A stretch of DNA of 64,000 nucleotides, from the NCBI GenBank assembly GCA_035578155.1, contig JAPWDM010000001.1, positions 13,804,725 to 13,868,724 of the forward strand, in the 5' to 3' direction. Below, one piece after another: positions 12,514 to 24,918 of the stretch. Within the stretch, counting starts at the first letter, position 1; each line of letters begins with the position of its first letter. The notes below the pieces were generated by a model, which was not told where the DNA came from, made no database searches, and saw only the letters and a program-made list of their open reading frames with translations. Both the position numbers and the translations under genes were made by a program. This stretch comes from Brachynemurus nebulosus (lineage: Eukaryota > Arthropoda > Insecta > Neuroptera > Myrmeleontidae).

Positions 12514-13754
12514 CCGTCAGTTAGGGCGAATGTAGACGATTTTTTCAGTTTTTTGGCAATAAATTGTTTAGAGTTTATCTAAAAAATTCTAAAAAAATAA
12601 TTTAAATGCTTTAATATCACGAGCATATAGGGCAGTAATAAAAATATCAAAATTGGTACTGAAACATTTTTTTTTTGTTATATAGTGTCTAGATTCGCCC
12701 CTATGTGTGGGGCGAATCGAGACAGAGCTTTATTTGCATTATAAATCACATTCAGTCATGCATATGGGTAAAATCGGACATAAAAAGATAAAAATAGCTG
12801 AATTTCCAATCTGAAAATTCGCTAAACTAAATAACTGCATCAGCGAATGAGTTCTGATGGGTGGAATAAAACATTTTGCATTTAAATGAATTTTATTTCG
12901 ATTTGCCTTTGAGTCTACCATGCAAGGTCGATTTGGGAACATGCAAATATTCAGCAGCTTGTCCGAGCGATTTTCTTTTATTTTTAATATCAGAAAGCAG
13001 GGGCACAACAACTACATATCTACAGGGGATCCAACAAAAATTTAAATTATCAAATTTTTTGATAACGCAGTTCTCCGATAACAATATGGAAAATGTTTTA
13101 ATAAAATGTCGTTTCTGAAAATTTGATTTTCAAATAAAAAATATTAGTAAACCACTAAAAATTTTACTTTTTAATATCAATAAAATAAATTGAAGGAAAA
13201 TTTCCAGGTAATTTTAGGGGGTCCGGACCCCTTGGACCGCCCGGTTGTTGCGCCTCTGTCGCAAAGAGCCCATTTTATGTTATCTAGACTACAGTTTATG
13301 TAGTTTATACCCACTTTCCTTTTATACTGATGCAACATGCTATATGAATTCGCCTCACCTATAGACAATTTTTTGTTAATCAATTTATAAAAAAAAAAAA
13401 AAAATTAAGCACAATACAGCTTTCATTTTTGGTACATATATTGTCAAAAAAACGCCAAACATTTTGTTGCCAGTCCCAACTTTATACATTTAACTGTTTT
13501 TTTGTACAACAGTTTCTTTACAAGATTTCAAAACGCGCGTTATTTTTAAAAATTATAAACAATGCGCCTGTAAAATAACAAAATACAATGATGTCACGTT
13601 CATCGCTTTTCTTTGATGACTAACTCATAACTGACAAAATTCAGTAGCATAAATTGATCTATGACCTTGTACGGTCATAGCACTGACGAAGAAATATCGA
13701 GAGGCAGCTCTGTCTAGATTCGCCCCTACTGTCTCGGTTCGCCCCAACTGATGG
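12514..13754 (-). mobile_element. pogo-like element relic with GGGGCGAATC motifs
   Basis: The element is bounded by TA (12512-12513 and 13755-13756). Ends: left CCGTCAGTTAGGGCGAATGT, right in reverse complement CCATCAGTTGGGGCGAACCG. A related motif, GGGGCGAATCKAGACAGAGC, recurs inside each end (about 12712 on plus; about 13730-13702 on minus), so each terminus carries iterated sites. The minus strand holds a psq-type helix-turn-helix fragment (12893-12991). The catalytic DDE domain is missing, so the copy is non-autonomous. Confidence 0.75.
12893..12991 (-). pseudogene. pogo/Tigger-like transposase fragment, psq HTH
   Basis: The minus-strand reading frame ends with SLGQAAEYLHVPKSTLHGRL followed by KGKSK and a stop. 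This is the classic pogo/Tigger N-terminal CENP-B/psq helix-turn-helix: a basic stretch (KNKRK), then xLxxAAxxxxVPKSTLxxRLKG. In this family the domain binds the element's terminal repeats. Upstream residues do not look like the family, and downstream the frame is broken, so only about 30 residues are recognisable. Its place inside the TA-flanked element supports the assignment. It is a dead fragment, not a functional gene. Confidence 0.75.
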
Positions 13755-13756
13755 TA

Positions 13757-16489
13757 CATAAATATACTAAATACTGGTAGTTCAACTTATTTATAATACA
13801 TTAATTTGTTAAAAATTTCAATTTTCACATTCAGTAACCATTAGTCTCCCAGTCAACATAATGCAAAATGTATACAACGAATAGTGAATAGCACGTTAAT
13901 AAATTAATATCGTTAATGTCACAAAATAACTCAACTTTCTCTCTCCAAATCCATTGTGTAAATATACTCGTAGTTTTCATATTGAATCAGTAGGAAGCTC
14001 ATTAAACTTACAGCTGTAGGCACTGTGGTTTACAGTTGGTACCAACAGTAACATATTATGAAACTATGCTATATACTTTTTTCAGTCTAACGACAGGGCA
14101 ACCGTAAACGCTGTCAGAGTGTTGCCATCGTAAGTATTAATCAACCACATAACTGTTTACAGTGATATTATTCATATTTTACATATTTTGAAAATGTCAA
14201 TTTGAGACATACGGAATTAAACTGTAGTTGACACGGTAGTTAGTTATGAACATTATTTAACCAAATATACATATTATATTAATATTACTAATGCGTTTTG
14301 TATTAAGGGGTCATAAGCACATAATTTTTTTTCGAATTTTTATTGTATTTGATTTGAGTAAACCATATAAAGAATATTCTCGGAAAATTTTATCCACTTT
14401 TCAAAAACATAACAATTTTTTTTGAATCTTTCGTTTATGGATCTGCCACTGTAATAATAAATAAGTTTGCAAGGTTTTACAACAATTGATGTAAGGAGTC
14501 TTTGGGAAATGATAATGACCACAAGCCACACAAAGAAAACGTTTTCGAACATGGACTACAATAGTATGTTACACATCCAGGGACTAAAGTGTGAGTTTTA
14601 ATCCCGAGTGTGAAGTTTGTTGCCAGAGGGCTTGTAAAGGCCCGAGGGCAACAAATCACATGAGGGATCTAAAAAAACACTTTAATCCTGTGACGTATAT
14701 GGGTAGTCCTACAAACGAGGGAATTTTGGACGACCCAACTGATTTTGTATGTTAATATTTTGAAAAATACATTTTTTCTAGATGTAAACTGTAAACTATT
14801 ACTGCGCGTAACTGGTCACTCCAAATAACCCGGTTTCGAAATAAATTTTTTTATAAAAAATTACACTTAAAATGTAAAATTCTTAGTCTTCTGGCATGTC
14901 ACCTCCCCAAAGTAAAACATAGCAGACTAAATAATTATTTTTTCTGAATGTATATAAAAAAAATTTACACTGCAGTAGTAATCTCTAATATTGGTACTTT
15001 TTTATTGTATAAATAATTTTTGAATTTTTTTCTATTTTCTTTAAGAAATATTCTATTGAATTTTGTCCCCCGAATTTTGCGTCATTGTCCTATCAAACCA
15101 AAAGACTTGAAAAATATAAAAAAATTATATTCCGATCAAATCATCGTTTGTCATAGTAATTAACTGAAATATAATAAATAAAATAAAGTACATTTTTACT
15201 TAATTTGCGGTTGCATCAGTTAATTCAGTTAACATTGTAAGCGAGATCCTACTTGGTCCAGTCAATTTCTCAGTATCCTGGTCAGCATTTTCGTGAAAAA
15301 TACTGTGGATACAAGAAATTTTTCAGTTGTATAAGTTGTAAATATGTTGTATTGGAATAGAGGATTTTTTTTTATAAAACTTTCTTGAGCCGATTTTTAA
15401 AGAATATTTAAAGAATTCGCAGTCTCCTGGCAGCTCCAAAAACGGGATTAAACTTAAGTAAAGTAAATAAATTAGGTAAATATCATTAGAATACTGTAAT
15501 AAATGACTCCGTATATTTTTTAATAAAAAATAAATTCCCTTTTTTTTGTATAATATATACTATATAATTAATGGAACTACTGATACATATACTACTAATA
15601 TAATATATAATATATATTAAACTGTCGTAAATGACTTCGAATATTTTTTAATAAATAATAAATTCCCAGTTTTGTTTTTTATTTATTTAGTTTTTTTTAA
15701 AAATTTTTTTTGTTTTGTTTTTGTAATACATATATATATATATATGTACTATATAACTACTAATATAATATATAATATATATTAAACAAATAATAAATTG
15801 TTTAATAATAAAAATTAATAAATTGTGCTTAATAATAAAAATGAATATAAGAAATTCTCTTGTGTTAATTTTAGTTTTTTACCCATTTTTTCACTTTCCT
15901 GGATGTATCTTGTTTTATAAATAATTTTTAATTTTTTGACTGGCCACTTTGAAATAATGTGAAAAATGTCATCAACTTAAAATAAAACTATTGCCAAAGC
16001 ATATGCATGAAAAAATCTCGTGCCGGAATTAAGTCCATTTTCTTCTTTCGTTTGTATAATTACCCATATACTATTTTTTGCAAGTCCGGATCATTTATAT
16101 ATAAAATTATAAAAATTGATAAAATTACTTAAATGTCATTCAAATTGTATGTAATAATATTCCATCAAGTATAATTTGGATAAATCAATCGAATTGTACA
16201 ATTCAATATTATAACTGTTTGTCTTTATCTACAACCTTTTGTTTATAATTTTCAATTACCTAGCAACACTATTTAATTTAAGTTAAATTTCTGTAAATTG
16301 TGTTTGTTGAATGGTTTAAAAGCGGGAGCAAAATAATTTTTTCTACTCCTACTATAAAAAGTAACATTTTGTGCACGGTTATCTGTATGTAAAAATTAAC
16401 AATTGCCCACACCGTGCGGAAATAGCCGTGGGAAATTATTTCGCACAGCTTAATATAATAAAAAAGGTGGCTATGCTGTTGATTTAATG

Positions 16490-16494
<5 letters not shown>
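13757..16494. other. No gene; AT-rich, local tandem duplication
   Basis: No supported coding sequence. A roughly 130-bp duplication lies at about 15495-15790: 'gtaataaatgactccgtat' and 'taataaaaaataaattccc' recur as 'gtaaatgacttcgaat' and 'taataaataataaattccc', each followed by a TA-rich tract. Material around 14590-14720 and 16330-16450 is less AT-rich and looks like old repeat debris. Confidence 0.45.

Positions 16495-16573
<79 letters not shown>
16495..16573. repeat. (TA)n microsatellite
   Basis: About 78 bp of uninterrupted TA dinucleotides. Confidence 0.95.
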
Positions 16574-16577
<4 letters not shown>

Positions 16578-16931
16578 TTATGAAAACATACATATTTAAG
16601 TTGTTTATTTATTATTGTTTCTATAGTTCTAAAGTATGCTTTGGAAAAAATTTGAACATCTTAATAGTGACGTTGTAAATTAAAAAAAAGTTTTACTGCT
16701 TATTTAAATTTTATTTTAATTATTTATGTTAAATTTTACGAAAAAAAATGTGCTTGTAGAAAAAGTATAGTGTAAAATGCGTACGAAAAGCTTATTTATC
16801 ACTCATATGAATTGTTGCAACAAAATCATATTCGTGAGAAATAAGCCTCTTTTCCCACTTATTGTACAATATACTATTTTAGTCCCTTGGGTCTAAAAGT
16901 GGCATTTTACTCGTTATTATGAGGGATAAAT

Positions 16932-17290
16932 CATGTCTTTTAGTCCTAGAATAGCAAAAAATTCCTTTTTTTAAATTAAAATTCATAATAAGAATTCATT
17001 TATATACGTACTTAAGTGATGGTGCAAATTTTCTTTGAATAAAATCAAGTTAAACAATTTGACTCATGTGTATGAAATGCGATAAAAAATATTGAATTCT
17101 TTTCACTCATCATGTCTTTTAGACTCGAAATTGCAAAAAATTCCTTTTTATTTAAATAAAATTCATAATAAAAATTCATTTATATACGTACTTAATGATG
17201 GTGTAAATTTTCTTTGAATAAAATTAAGTTAAACAATTTGACTCATGTTTATGAAATGCGATAAAAAAATACTGAATTCTTTTCACTCAT
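16932..17290. repeat. Tandem duplication, 2 x about 179 bp
   Basis: Two adjacent copies begin with 'catgtcttttag' at 16932 and 17111 and end with 'cttttcactcat' at 17110 and 17290. They differ by a modest number of substitutions and small indels. Noncoding. Confidence 0.9.
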
Positions 17291-18060
17291 ACAGTGAAAA
17301 CAAATTAAGACAGACTTTTACAGCGAAAAAATTCACTATTTCGTTTCACATTTTATTGAAGGTAAACGCGATAAGTTTTTATTGGTGAATTTAGCTGATT
17401 ACAAATCCGTAATAAAAAATATTAAATTATCGGTAATATGAATTACAGTAACATATTTTATTCGTTGAATTGTATTACACGTGGATTTAATAGTTTTTCT
17501 GAAAAAAGTCTCTTTTTGCAATGCAAATCTGTTGCCTAAAAGCAATCTGACTCAAAGAACTATCAACCGAAAAATATTCTGGCGATGCTGTTTATATTTT
17601 TACTAGTTGACAGTGCCTCTCATTAAATTGCTAAAAGGCAATAAAATTTCTTTACATATAAATACCAATTTATTCGAAAAAATACAAACTTCTGGTATAA
17701 TAACTTCAGTGAAAAAAGTAGTGAAACCCTGTTATTTTTCCTGGACACAAGTACATACAATTTCCTAAACAGTGTATTAGCCTTGATACACATTTGTAAA
17801 AATTATTTACAGCTTTTAATGCAAAGTGTGTTACAGTACAAGGGGAGTAACTAAGATCTATTCTCAAAAGGTATCTATATTAAAATGCGAGGTAGTAAAT
17901 AATTTTATAAAATGTAGTGAATGAAATATTTCGAAAATATTTTTGATTCTTGCCGATACCTAATATAAATAGGTAGATAATATAAATCGATACCTTGCTA
18001 ATAATATAAACAGATACCTGCTATTTTTTTTTATTTTTTTCAAGTTTAGTTCCTGATGTA
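17291..18060. other. No recognised feature
   Basis: AT-rich DNA, no gene or element ends noticed. A small 'gatacct...aatataaa' repetition occurs near 17950-18020. Confidence 0.5.
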
Positions 18061-18380
18061 GGGTAAAGCAGGGATAGATGGCCATGATTTTTTCAATAGT
18101 CAATAGTGGAGCCAATTATGGCTAAAAAAAATCTAGAAAATTTACAGAAACTGCTTCATGGACCTATGAACGAAAATACAGGTTCCTTAACAAAGTAATA
18201 TCTTAGTTTAAAAAGATAAACCTTTTATGGTTACGTAACACTTGGCCATCTCACCCGTATATAGAGGTTAGATGGCCATATACCAAAGTGATAGAAGGCT
18301 AGCCCACAAAATCCCCAAAAACCAAGGAGGAATTGTATTAAAGAGTTAATAATTTGTTTACATGTATTTCTACGTACATA

Positions 18381-19802
18381 GGGGCAGTTCCATGCATAGG
18401 GGCAATTCCATGCAAAAGTCTCGAAAAATGAAAAAAATAATTAATTGTTATTGGTAGTAAAAATACTATAGTATGATAGTAGCACTATAGTACTTTTAAG
18501 TTTTCAGAATTGCAGCAAGGATTTGTTTTTTATTTTCTGGCAATACTGTCATTTTCGAAGTGGTGTCGTGAATATAAGCTAACAGTGAATTTGTAATGGA
18601 GTTTTAATTATATTTTCACGATAAGTACTTTGAGTTATTATAATGATTTACTACAAACTGATAAGTCAAGTAACGATTTACCGATAAATAGTCCGTAATT
18701 CATGTAAACACTATGTTTTTAAGAGATATTAAATTGATAAGATTGTAGTTTTGAGTTGTAGTGTCAGTTACAGAATAAACAGAATTTTCTCTCTTACTTT
18801 AGTAAAACGTATCCTTCATCAAGGAAAAATTAAATTTTCCTATTTAACAGAATTACTTACATGATGCCAATATCAAAAATTAAATTAAAATAATTCTTAA
18901 AAAGCTTGAAACATTTTTGTAGTGTTAGTCACACTGTAGAGTCAGTCACGACTGCACATCATAGTGAATTGTAGCATTTTGTGTCTTTTGAAGACATACT
19001 GGAGATACTACCCAATCCTAACCTGATTATTAAAGAGAACATAATTTATTTATAAGTTTCCTAAAAGTCTGGATGTCTTTAAAAAATCTTAATAAATTTT
19101 GTATTTCTGTAAAATAAAAAAAAAATTATTCGCTGTTAAAGGAAATGTTTAAGTTTTTAAAAAGAATTTTACTATTAATATTTCTAAGAATTTTTTGATT
19201 TAAATTAAAAGTGCTGGTTTCCAACATTTTACTAGTGACTTTCTGTGTGATTTAATTCAAAAAATAATTTATAAGTACGTTTTTGTACCTTTAAAATTAT
19301 TTTAAAGTTCTTATTTTATGTCCTGTAATGTCAACTTCTAAGAATTCATTTAAAAATACTACTGTTTTGCAATGCAAAGTGACGGTAGTGTCAGTCACGT
19401 TTTGGTCTGTAGTGTCAGTCACGATTTATTTTTCGAATAACTAATTTCCTAAAAAAGAAAAGTTTTTTATTTTATCATTTTCCAATAATTTGTTTCATAT
19501 ACTTTGGTTAAAGATACAATTTAAAAACATAACACTTGTACAGAGGAAGATTTTCGAAGTTTAAAAACACTCTCGAAAGTGACTGCCTTTTACATGTCAG
19601 TCACATTTATATTTTATTAAATAAATCATATTTAACAACTTTGTATGTGTGCACTTTTTACTAAAGTGGGATAATTTGAGGATCAACTATAAAACCATGC
19701 TAAAATTGAAACTGTAAACATAGTGGTATTCGTAATATGTATAAGGCAAAATAAAACGCAAATTGTGTCAAATGTAAGGTCAGTCATATATGGAATTGCC
19801 CA
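18381..19802. mobile_element. Iterated-motif element, copy B (GTGTCAGTCAC family)
   Basis: TA flanks (18379-18380 and 19803-19804). Left end GGGGCAGTTCCATGC, repeated at once as GGGGCAATTCCATGC; right end in reverse complement TGGGCAATTCCATATATGAC. The motif tagtgtcagtcac, with variants, recurs at about 18759, 18920, 18938, 19386, 19411, 19596 and 19778. About 1.42 kb, no transposase recognised. It is the longer relative of copy A (3955-4810), which lacks part of the left half. Confidence 0.75.
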
Positions 19803-19805
19803 TAG

Positions 19806-19908
19806 GCAAAGGATTCAATAACCTTTTTTATAGCATTTTTTAGATCTTCTTCTGTCCATCTACCTTTAGTGGAACCAGACTTAGGACCGTATTTATTTGG
19901 TAAAAAAA
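19806..19908 (-). pseudogene. pogo-like transposase N-terminal fragment
   Basis: The minus-strand frame reads NKYGPKSGSTKGRWTEEDLK followed by NAIKKVIESFAYG. The signature (R/K)W(T/S)EEDL..AI..V is the start of the DNA-binding region in pogo/Tigger transposases, just before the psq HTH. The frame runs into the inserted copy-B element at 19802. Beyond that insert no HTH continuation was found, so an internal deletion probably preceded the insertion. No start codon in frame was identified. This is a nonfunctional relic. Confidence 0.7.
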
Positions 19909-20301
19909 TATGTTAGAATAAAAACAATATTAAACAGGCGTTTAACTAGCCCAATGATAGTATGGTCATCTCTTACAAACGGCAGAAACAATGACCATAA
20001 CGCGTCAACAAATATGGCGGACAAGAACTTATATAAAAAGAACGTGGTGGTATGGAATTAGACCCAAATAATCCTGAAATACATCACTAAATACTGTTTA
20101 TTTTACTTAAAAATATAAATATATTGACCTACAATACCAAAAAGGTATACTAAAAACTAAAAACATGAAAAATGTTTTTTTTTTAAATAAATAGACGACA
20201 GAACCAACACGTGACACTAGTAACAAAGCTCACTACTGACTATTTGAAAACTACAGCCGTTGGCCATCTCTCCCGTTTGGTCATCTATCCCTGTTTTACT
20301 C

Positions 20302-20814
20302 TACATATTTTGTTACTTGCATTCAAAATGTATAAGTAATTGACTTTTTGTATACACTACGGATACTCTATGCGGGAATTTTTTTGCTTTTTTGTTAAAT
20401 TATGCATTCTAATAAATATTTCGATTCTATATAATTCAAGTATAAATAACACAAAATTCAAAATTATGTTCATACACGGTTTATGCACGGTTTATGCAGG
20501 TTCATGCAGGCATACCAAAATGTTGTAGGTTTGCTGACTTGAATTCTAATGAAAACTGGGCGGTAAACAATGAGAAAAACTTTATCAGGTGCCCAAAGCT
20601 TTAGCAGTAATCGTTAAAAAAATAATTTTTAAAAACCCACGACGACAAAGTTCTAAAAAGTATCAAATAAAAATTCCTAGAATTTTTACAAATAATGAAG
20701 TTTACAATATGGAATTCTAGGAATTTTCAATTAAAACATTTTAGAGCTTTTACGTCGTCGGTTTTTTTAAACTTTTTTATCAAGTAGAGATAACAGCCAT
20801 ACAGCGCGTATACA
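20302..20814. other. No recognised feature
   Basis: AT-rich spacer. A short 'acggtttatgca' repetition occurs near 20477-20497. Confidence 0.5.
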
Positions 20815-21031
20815 CAGGCTCGGCGAGAAGGTAGGGCAGGTGGGACAATTGCTCGGGAGCCCGGAGGCTTGATTACCGGCTCGGCGAAAATTGTAGGAGT
20901 GGACTGTGACTTATGATGTTTGGGAGAAAAAGTGAGGAAGCTCAAAGTGGTGTTAAACGGTGGGGAAAAAAAGTGTGTTAAAAAATTTTTTTCGTTTGCC
21001 CGGGGGCCCGACATCGCTCTCACCGGCCCTG
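20815..21031 (-). mobile_element. hAT-type MITE (CAGGGCCGG family), copy 1
   Basis: The right end in reverse complement is CAGGGCCGGTGAGAGCGATG; the left end is CAGGCTCGGCGAGAAGGTAG followed by 'ggtgggacaattgctcgg'. Both tips and the interior match the copies at 40802-40952 and 57597-57780. CAGRG termini are typical of hAT elements. A (CA)n run starts immediately to its right (about 21036-21060). The 8-bp flanks do not match cleanly, probably because of the microsatellite. Confidence 0.7.
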
Positions 21032-21060
21032 CATACATACACACACACACACACACACAT

Positions 21061-21470
21061 ACTTACCTTTTACATGAAACGCATATACTTGCTCCGTTCC
21101 GTCGTGGGTAAAAATTGGATTAAAATTTCGACTTATTTACTGGACAATTATATTGCGAAAAAATTACGGGACTTTCGCTTGATGTGTATAATTTCAGGTT
21201 TGACGTTATTGGGGATTGTCCAGTTGATTGTACTCTTGAATTTAAATGAAACTTTGTATAATTGAATAGGATACGTCATGAAACCTTTATTGTAATTTTT
21301 AAAGTGTTACATTCATTACCATTAGTGTTATATTACCAATTAAACTATTACCATTGTATCTACAGAAGTACAGAAAGATCTTTTTGAAGACAGAAGATAA
21401 TAAAATATTACTTTGAACTTACCGTCAGTGAAGACCAACTTACCTATTTTATTCATCAGATTTCTATACA
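21061..21470. other. No recognised feature
   Basis: AT-rich spacer between the hAT MITE and the minisatellite; chance ORFs only. Confidence 0.5.
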
Positions 21471-21822
21471 AAAAGTAGTTAGGTTACAGTGGTTCTGTAC
21501 CAGAAGTAGAAAGATTACAGCAGTTCTGTACCAAAAGTGTTAAGATTACAGCAATTGCGTATCAAAAGTAGTAAAATCACAGCAAATCTGTATCGAAAGT
21601 ATAGTAAGGCCACAGAAGTTTGATACTATAAGTAGTAAAGTTACAGTGGTTCTGTAGCAAAAGTAACAACAGTGGTTATGTATTACAAGTAGTAAAATTA
21701 CTTATTACTTTGGAAATACTGTACAAAAAATAGTAAAGTCACCATAGTTCTGTACCAAAAGTAGTAAAGTTACAGCGATTTTATACCAAAAGTAGTAAAG
21801 TTATAGTAGTTCTATACCAATA
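21471..21822. repeat. 31-bp minisatellite, about 11 units
   Basis: Units of the type 'aagtagtaaagttacagtgg' plus 'ttctgtaccaa' repeat at 31-bp spacing, with two irregular units near 21600 and 21690. Substitutions between units are frequent, so the array is not recent. Confidence 0.85.
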
Positions 21823-22419
21823 GATTTACGAAAATGAAATATAAATTATATATTATGAATGTGTGTTTTTCAATACAGTTATAAATTTATAATATAAAAA
21901 TTGAGAGCAATCGTGCATTTTGTTAAAAAATTGTATTTCCAGATGAAATTTTGCATGTAAGAATCTTGTATATGTTGTTGAACAACCACATTCCCATAAG
22001 TATCTACCATATGTCCAGAATTGTCAAATCGTCTCCATATATTGTAGATCATTCTACCTCTGACTGACTGTACGAATTTGTGCAACGTAAAGATTACAAA
22101 ATGCAATAAATTGTTATGTTGCTATACAAAATTTGTTTTAAGGTTCCGCAACTTAATTATGCGTCAAGCCCCGCTTTTGGTTGAGCTGGATCTGAGTGTC
22201 AAGACTGTTGAATACGGCTAGTATGAAAAAAAGAAAACAATAACCATCATCACTCTAATACTGAAGTTCGTATTATGAATCCACAACTTGATGTAATTGC
22301 ATATCCCCAAAAAGCTACCTTATTTAATTTGCTTATTTTAATTTTTATTAATTTTATTGTTTCCTCTCTATCTTCTACTCCTAATCGTTCTTTAAAAGGA
22401 TTCGCACAGAAATTTAATT
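21823..22419. other. No recognised feature
   Basis: AT-rich DNA without element ends or coding potential that could be supported. Confidence 0.5.
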
Positions 22420-22894
22420 TTCAATTTCCCTGACTTTCCCCGACATTCCGTGACGTATTTCCAAAACTTTTTCTATCGACATATATAAAGTCATAACTTT
22501 CCTTCGGGTAAATGTAAGAATAATGGTATGTAGAAAGAAAAATATTATTATTTAATAATACGGTCTTCACCATCTCCATTAGCCGTTCTTACTAAAACTT
22601 AACTTACATATGACTTGTATAAAAGTAATAACAAGTAACAAAAAACTCTTACAAAAATACGTTATACTAAAAATCAAAATATTGGATGTTTTCTAAAAAT
22701 CACAGATTATATCGCAACAGTACTCTAACTTCTATAAAAAAAAACGCGCACTTCTTATAATTTTACAAGAGTTTCCTTGATTTATCTTGATTTTGACCAA
22801 TTTTCCATAACTTTTGGCCCATTTTCACTACCTTCTCTGATTTTCCATGACTGTGAATCAATTTCCCTGACTTTCCAGGTCTGTGGGAACCCTG
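22420..22894 (-). mobile_element. hAT-like element end (CAGGGTTCCCACAGACC)
   Basis: On the minus strand the right edge reads CAGGGTTCCCACAGACCTGG followed by 'aaagtcagggaaattg', a hAT-like tip with internal 'tttccctgactttcc' iterations. Similar 'ccctgactttcccc' sequence appears near 22426, so about 470 bp may be one decayed element. The opposite tip and a target duplication were not found. Confidence 0.45.
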
Positions 22895-24210
22895 TTTAAG
22901 TAATAAAATCTCTATACAAATCAACTTACCTTTGTAATTTATTACCTACCTTGTCCTTACACCTGAAATTCAAATTGTAATACTTAGAATTTAGGATTAA
23001 ATTTTAGAGAAAAAGACAGTCTTTCTTCCAAGTTTCATTTATTATTATATATAATAATATTCTTTAAATATATGTAAATTATTTATTATATAATAGGTTA
23101 TACAATGTTTATTGTCTTGATTGTTCACAAATATTTTGTGTAGAATATTTGTCGTAGTTAAAAATTTTACAACAATATTACTTTTTTTAAAACAAAAAAT
23201 TTATATAAAATATCAAAAATGTTATTTTTCTCATTTTTTATTTTAAATAGTTTTTTGATAATTATGAAATGTACATTTCAACAGAATATTATCTAACCTA
23301 TCTACACAATATTTTTTTTTTTTTTTGGTACTACTTACAGGATTAAGATAATATTTTATAACAAAAAAAACTAAAGACATTTTTATAGTCTTTAATTTTA
23401 TTATATTTTGTAGATATGCATTATGTTTTGATAAAAAAGATATCATGCAGTACATTTAGATTAGTATAATATGTGTGTATGTATAGGTAAGGTTTGTTTG
23501 GTATTGTTTACACAAAAACACCCTTGTGTGTTTTTTACTTTTTTTTTTTTTATATAAAAAATCATAAGCTCAGCAAATATCTGTAATTGTTTCAAAATTT
23601 GTTTATTTATTTGTTTTTCTGATACAGATATGTGCGGTTTTTTGTAAATGTTTTGTGTGTTCTTTCCTCTTTTTTTTTGTTTTTTGTTTATTTATGCAAA
23701 TAAAATACATGATTTAATATATCAATCCTAACTACACTACACAGATATTTGCTGTATGTTATGTATAACATAAAACATATATTGTAACAGACTTAATAAT
23801 TTATAAAAGAAATTCAAATTAAACATTTTATGTGAAGAATTTATTTATGAACACTGATATATAATTTTTTTATTAGCATATTTTAAACGTCCACTTTTTT
23901 TTGGGGGGATACCGAAAAAATGAACGTTGTTTTTAAAAACATCTGACAAAAGAGAAAAAACGAAATTATTTTGAATGAAATTTTTTTGAACGGGGGTATC
24001 TGTCGTTTTACATATTAGACGTTTTTTCCTATTTTTACCACAACATTCAGTTATTAAATTTAAAATGTTTTATGCAGTGATACAATATATATTTATTTTT
24101 ATACTTTAATGTTAAAAAAAATTAAATTTATTTGAATTATATAAAAATATTTCTATAATCTAATAATATACATTAATAAAATTTTTTAACTATTTTCATT
24201 TTAAATAATT
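22895..24210. other. No recognised feature
   Basis: Very AT-rich with poly-T runs (for example about 23309-23326 and 23538-23551). No coding or repeat structure supported. Confidence 0.5.
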
Positions 24211-24400
24211 TTAAAATAAAAAGACAATTTCTTACTTTACTAATTCCCCTTTATTTAGAGTTTTAATTGTCTGTGACAAGTTTCGGCCCGTATGGTCATT
24301 GACGAACAGTCACAGACAATTAAGTGGTATTAGTAAAGTAAAAAATTGTCTTTTTATTTTAAAATGGAATACCATAAAGTAACGCTCAAATTTATCAAAT
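24211..24400 (+). mobile_element. Hairpin element 1 with shared right tail
   Basis: Arms 'ttaaaataaaaagacaattt' (left) and its complement (right, ending about 24364) enclose inner arms 'taattgtctgtgac' / 'gtcacagacaatta' and a short loop around 24275-24300. Directly to the right lies 'atggaataccataaagtaac' then 'gctcaaat', which is repeated almost exactly after hairpin element 2 at 26381-26611. Confidence 0.6.
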
Positions 24401-24918
24401 ATATTAAATAATTTTATATTTGGCAAAATTGTACATAATTTAGTAATTCGTAAATTAATTTTTAGAAAATACCTCTGTAATAAAATTGCTGTTTTAATGC
24501 CCAAGATGTCGCACTGAAATTATAAAATCTGAAAAAAGAAATTAAAATTAACGTACGTACTATTTTAAAATAATTTTCGTTCGGATTATTAACACCATTA
24601 AACATTTAATAAAAATTATAGTTTTTTTCGGAACAATTTTATTGAAACTGATTATACTCCTGCTGTGACAGGGGTAAAAGAAACAAAATTATACCGCAAT
24701 TTTATTTCCCCGAATTTTATGAATTTAATAATGAAGCATTTGAAACAATTATTAAATAAGACTTTAATCACAGAAATTGAAAAAATCGGTAACTATAAAT
24801 CAATCAAATTATTATTCTATTAATCACAGAAATTAAAAAAATCTATAACTTTAAACAATATTAACAACTAAAACACAAACATTATAATTGTCGTGCTGAA
24901 TATCTCGAATGTTCTAAA
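24401..24918. other. No recognised feature
   Basis: AT-rich. A phrase 'taatcacagaaattraaaaaatc' occurs twice (about 24764 and 24821), a small local duplication. Confidence 0.45.

Larger units (their letters stand above)
18061..20301 (-). mobile_element. pogo-like element relic with GGGATAGATGGCCA motifs
   Basis: TA flanks both sides (18059-18060 and 20302-20303). Ends: left GGGTAAAGCAGGGATAGATG, right in reverse complement GAGTAAAACAGGGATAGATG. The motif (gggagatggcca, with variants) recurs subterminally at about 18241-18285 and 20261-20275. A pogo-type N-terminal fragment lies on the minus strand at about 19806-19908. A second element (18381-19802) is inserted inside, and most of the transposase is absent. 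Confidence 0.75.

Noticed and set aside
20727..21265. Overlapping ORFs around the CAGGGCCGG MITE
   Set aside because: They run through a noncoding MITE and a (CA)n tract.
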